Origin: a marine gamma proteobacterium HTCC2148
GTDB taxonomy: Bacteria; Pseudomonadota; Gammaproteobacteria; Pseudomonadales; Halieaceae
Direction: 5' to 3'
Assembly: GCA_000156295.1 (NCBI GenBank)
Contig: DS999222.1
Span: 204,728-268,727, forward strand
Length of the DNA stretch: 64,000 nt
Shown: positions 61,588 through 64,000 of the stretch, piece by piece
Layout of the letters: the number at the start of each line of letters is the position of its first letter
Numbering within the stretch: position 1 is the first letter of the stretch
Program-made: the position numbers and the translations under genes
The notes under the pieces: model-generated
Seen by the model: the letters and a program-made list of their open reading frames with translations, nothing else
Told to the model about the DNA's origin: nothing
Databases searched by the model: none

Positions 61588-62343
61588 ATGGGAACACTCA
61601 CAGGAAAGACGGCAGTTATTGTCGGCGCGTCAGGTGAAGCAAATTTTGGTGCAGCAATAGCAAGGCGACTGGCCGAGGAAGGCGCCAATGTCGTTGTGTC
61701 TGCCAGGCGCAAGGAGCCTTTAGAGTCATTGGCAGCTGAGTTAGGCGGCCTTGCGTTGCCTTGTGATGTTACCGATGAATCACAGATTGAAAGCCTGTTT
61801 TCCAATACGGTAGAAAAGTACGGCAATGTAGATATCGCGATTTATTCGGCAGGCGTTCACGCTGCAGATATGATCGCCGATCTCACCGCAGAAAGTATTC
61901 GCCCCAGCCTTGAAGTCAGCTTTATCGGCGCCTTACTGTTTTTCAAGCATGCTGCAGCTTCGATGAAAAATGGTGGCTCTGTTGTCACGATATCGTCTTT
62001 GACCGCCCGTATCCCTGGTCCTGGACTTTCTGCCTATGCCGGTGCGAGAGCGGGAATTGACTATGCGATGAAGGTAGCTGCTCAGGAATACGGTGCCCAG
62101 AAAGTGCGTTTTAACTCGATCGCGGCAGGTTTGATTGAAACGGATATGACCAGCATGTTTTTTGCCATGGATCCGGTTATCGATAGTCATATCGAAGCGA
62201 CACCTGTGGGCCGAATGGGCAACCTGGCAGATATGGCAGAGGCGGCACTGTTTCTCGCAGACGGTGGGCGTTCTGGTTACATTAATGGTCAGGTTCTCGA
62301 TTTGGCCGGTGGACAACAAATGGGGCACTTGCCGCGTTTCTAA
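61588..62343 (+). CDS. SDR-family protein with Arg in place of catalytic Lys
   Basis: This 251-residue SDR has a GASGEANFG cofactor motif, ISSLTA with the Ser, and AYAGARAG where the catalytic YxxxK would be: Tyr is present but the Lys is Arg. The C-terminal NGQVLDLAGGQQ is usual. AGGA lies upstream of the ATG. The substitution could keep some activity or make this a non-catalytic protein. Confidence 0.84.
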   Translation: MGTLTGKTAVIVGASGEANFGAAIARRLAEEGANVVVSARRKEPLESLAAELGGLALPCDVTDESQIESLFSNTVEKYGNVDIAIYSAGVHAADMIADLTAESIRPSLEVSFIGALLFFKHAAASMKNGGSVVTISSLTARIPGPGLSAYAGARAGIDYAMKVAAQEYGAQKVRFNSIAAGLIETDMTSMFFAMDPVIDSHIEATPVGRMGNLADMAEAALFLADGGRSGYINGQVLDLAGGQQMGHLPRF

Positions 62344-62361
62344 AAAACGAGAGAGAACGAA

Positions 62362-62863
62362 ATGCAAGGATACGAAGACGTTACGTTATACGAACTGACA
62401 CCCGAGCGTGAAAAAGAACTGGTAGACAAACAGATTGAAGTGTAACTTCATCTGGACCAATAAAGCGGGCCACGGCTTGGGTGTGATTATGAATTACATC
62501 GCCAAAGATGGCTCCATCTGGCTGACCGCTACCAGTCAGCGTGCGCGTATCAAGGCCCTAAAACGTGATCCCAGAGCTTCGGTGGTAATTTCCAGTATGG
62601 GTACTGATATGGGCCCGGGAAAAACGATCACTTACAAGGGCCATGTCAAACTGCACGAGGATGAGGCCACCAAGGGTTGGTTTTACCCGGCAATGGCAGA
62701 GATTATTTCACCCTACCCAGCGCCTACCGTAGAGGCCGCGATACAGCATTTGGATACACCGTTGCGGGTGGTGATTGAACTGATACCGGAGAAGGCCATT
62801 AAATTTGACGGTGATGCAATATCGCAGTCCTCCTATGACGGCACTGTGCCTGCTGGAGACTAA
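62362..62863 (+). pseudogene. Pyridoxamine-5'-phosphate-oxidase-like flavoprotein, frameshifted
   Basis: The frame from ATG 62362 encodes a start matching the homologue at 63013 (YEDVTLYELTPE) but stops at TAA 62443. Removing one T near 62443 (GTG-T-AAC) joins it to the downstream frame, which continues FIWTNKAGHG to 62863. The split-barrel flavin-binding sequence after the shift is intact, and translation could restart at TTG 62435. This may be a recent mutation, or a sequencing error. A convergent paralogue follows. Confidence 0.8.
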
Positions 62864-62907
62864 TCGGTCCTCGAAGGTTAAAGCACATTCTCAGCTTTTA
62901 TTGCAGG

Positions 62908-62939
62908 GCACACTATTACTTTGTCCAGTAATAGTGTGC
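62908..62939. repeat. Hairpin between convergent paralogues
   Basis: A perfect 12-bp inverted repeat (62908-62919 with 62928-62939) with an 8-base loop lies in the short gap between the convergent flavoprotein genes. No T run follows directly. A second weaker stem with an eight-T tract (62990-63014) follows and is more terminator-like. Confidence 0.6.
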
Positions 62940-62989
62940 GGCGTTCTTTCTGGTTTTTTTAAGCTAGAAGTTAATGATGGGTATGGCAT

Positions 62990-63014
62990 CGCCTGAAGAG
63001 GCGGGCTTTTTTTT
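62990..63014 (+). terminator. Terminator after the frameshifted flavoprotein gene
   Basis: CGCCT-GAAG-AGGCG (62990-63003) followed by GGC and eight T at 63007-63014. It overlaps the stop codon of the convergent gene. Confidence 0.6.
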
Positions 63015-63513
63015 ATGCTTCAAGAGCCTCGCTTGTCGTATCTCGCATGACACCGCCGTCAAATGTGATCGTCTTTTCAGGGACAACTTCAATAATGATC
63101 CGCGCGTCGGTATCCAGAAATGCGACAAAAGCTTCAGGTGTAGGCGCCGGACTATTGGCATGTCGGGCGAAGTCTGGATAAAACCAGTCTTTAGTCGCTT
63201 GATCCTTGTGCAGAATGGCGTGTCCTTTGAACGTAATCGACTGACTCACATCCGCATCAACGCCGGCACTGGATATCACCACGCTGCAACGGGGGTCGCG
63301 GGCCAGGGCCTTCATCCTTGCTCTTTGTTCGGTGGCTGTGCACCAGATGCTGCCTTTGCGCCAGATGTAACTCATGGTCACGCCCATGCCATGACCGGCC
63401 TTATTGGTCCAGATGAAGGTCAGTTCGTTTTGTGTCAGCAGTAGCTTTTCCATCTTTTCTGTCGTCAGGCCGTACATAGTGACATCGTCGTAATTTTCTA
63501 CCTTATCGTTCAT
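63013..63513 (-). CDS. Pyridoxamine-5'-phosphate-oxidase-like flavoprotein
   Basis: This 166-residue split-barrel protein has TFIWTNKAGHGMGVTM, SIWCTATEQRARMKALARDPRCSVVIS, ITFKGHAILHKDQATKDWFYP and FLDTDARIIIEVVPEKTITFDGG, typical of small FMN- or F420-binding family members. It is the intact paralogue of the frameshifted gene at 62362. It is divergent from the SDR at 63656 across operator copy 6. Confidence 0.85.
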   Translation of the reverse strand: MNDKVENYDDVTMYGLTTEKMEKLLLTQNELTFIWTNKAGHGMGVTMSYIWRKGSIWCTATEQRARMKALARDPRCSVVISSAGVDADVSQSITFKGHAILHKDQATKDWFYPDFARHANSPAPTPEAFVAFLDTDARIIIEVVPEKTITFDGGVMRDTTSEALEA

Positions 63514-63565
63514 TATGTTGCGCTCCGGTGTGAGTTGCGTGTTTGGGTTAATCTCAATATTATAA

Positions 63566-63583
63566 ACAGTACAGCCTGACTTT
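63566..63583. promoter_or_regulatory. Palindromic operator copy 6 (weak)
   Basis: ACAGTAC-AGCC-TGACTTT has the 7-4-7 layout with two differences in the left half and one in the right. It lies in the divergent promoter between the flavoprotein (63513) and SDR (63656) genes. Confidence 0.45.
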
Positions 63584-63655
63584 TTTCGATGTTATCACCG
63601 TTTAATGTGATTGCAAGCGGCGACAGGCACAACCAGCAGGAACTTGGAAAAAGCA

Positions 63656-64000
63656 ATGAAACGAGTTGAAGGAAAAGTAGCTATTGTTACCGGCGGTGCC
63701 TCTGGTCTGGGTCTGGCTGCGTGCCAACGATTAGCTGAAGAGGGTGCCCAGGTGGTGATGGCGGACATTGCCGAAGAGCAGGGCGCGGCAGCGGCGGCTG
63801 CTATTGATGGGGCAGAGTTTGCGCGCCTGAATGTGAGCGATGAGCAAAATTGGCAGGCATTGATAGATAGCGTGGTCGCTGAATTTGGACGCCTCGATGT
63901 TCTGGTTAACTGCGCCGGGGTTGTCCAGCTTGCCAGCATTGAGCACACCACTGAAGAGATTTGGCGCAAGGTAAACGCTGTTGGAACCGATGGAACGTTT
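63656..64000 (+). CDS. SDR-family oxidoreductase, 3' end outside window
   Basis: The first 115 codons of a classical SDR are present: TGGASGLG cofactor motif, Asp in MADIAE favouring NAD, and VNCAG in place of the usual NNAG. The catalytic Ser-Tyr-Lys lies beyond the window edge. It starts at ATG 63656 and is divergent from the flavoprotein gene across operator copy 6. Confidence 0.85.
   Translation, partial: MKRVEGKVAIVTGGASGLGLAACQRLAEEGAQVVMADIAEEQGAAAAAAIDGAEFARLNVSDEQNWQALIDSVVAEFGRLDVLVNCAGVVQLASIEHTTEEIWRKVNAVGTDGTF

Overview
The window looks like a chromosome segment of an aerobic marine gammaproteobacterium, probably in or near the Halieaceae (OM60/NOR5 group). This placement is an inference from gene content: a Maqu_2507-type fatty acyl-CoA reductase, a DmdA-like GcvT-family protein, a Pseudomonas-type long isocitrate lyase, and many Rieske oxygenase, SDR and SnoaL-like genes. 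No rRNA, intact tRNA, CRISPR array or insertion sequence was seen.

Region 1 (1-4.1 kb) is a Csu-like (archaic) chaperone-usher pilus locus: SCPU subunit (cut by the window edge), chaperone, usher, SCPU subunit. The usher is broken by several frame changes and stops. A strong intrinsic terminator lies inside the chaperone signal-peptide codons. Region 2 (4.1-8.6 kb) is gene-poor: a degenerate tRNA-Ala-like sequence, nested inverted repeats, a secreted hypothetical protein, a coding remnant, a possible 50-aa membrane protein and a lipoprotein. Region 3 (8.8-21.3 kb) is mostly lipid and central metabolism: SDR, quinone-reductase-like MDR, a double alpha/beta-hydrolase fusion, the DmdA-like protein, fatty acyl-CoA reductase, AraC regulator, acyl-CoA ligase and isocitrate lyase.

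Region 4 (21.3-64 kb) is a large catabolic region. It has six Rieske oxygenase alpha subunits, one Rieske ferredoxin, three carotenoid-cleavage-type oxygenases, a cytochrome P450, about eight classical SDRs, four SnoaL-like proteins, two acyl-CoA dehydrogenases, a crotonase, a MaoC-like pair, a dienelactone hydrolase, a nitroreductase, a molybdopterin oxidoreductase, a thiolase-like/DUF35 pair and a TonB-dependent receptor. A plausible flow is outer-membrane uptake, oxygenation by P450 and Rieske enzymes, oxidative double-bond cleavage by the carotenoid-oxygenase family, then dehydrogenation and CoA-linked breakdown. The substrate cannot be read from the sequence; a stilbenoid, terpenoid, apocarotenoid or steroid-like compound is compatible.

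The most notable observation is a recurring 18-bp palindrome, ACARTCA-N4-TGAYTGT. It or a degraded form lies in seven divergent promoter regions across 39 kb (24.8, 31.2, 38.0, 49.0, 53.3, 54.9 and 63.6 kb) and in front of the TetR-family gene at 50.2-50.9 kb. This suggests one TetR-controlled regulon. Several paralogues are decaying: an MDR with two in-frame internal deletions (60.2 kb) and a flavin-type oxidase with a one-base insertion (62.4 kb).
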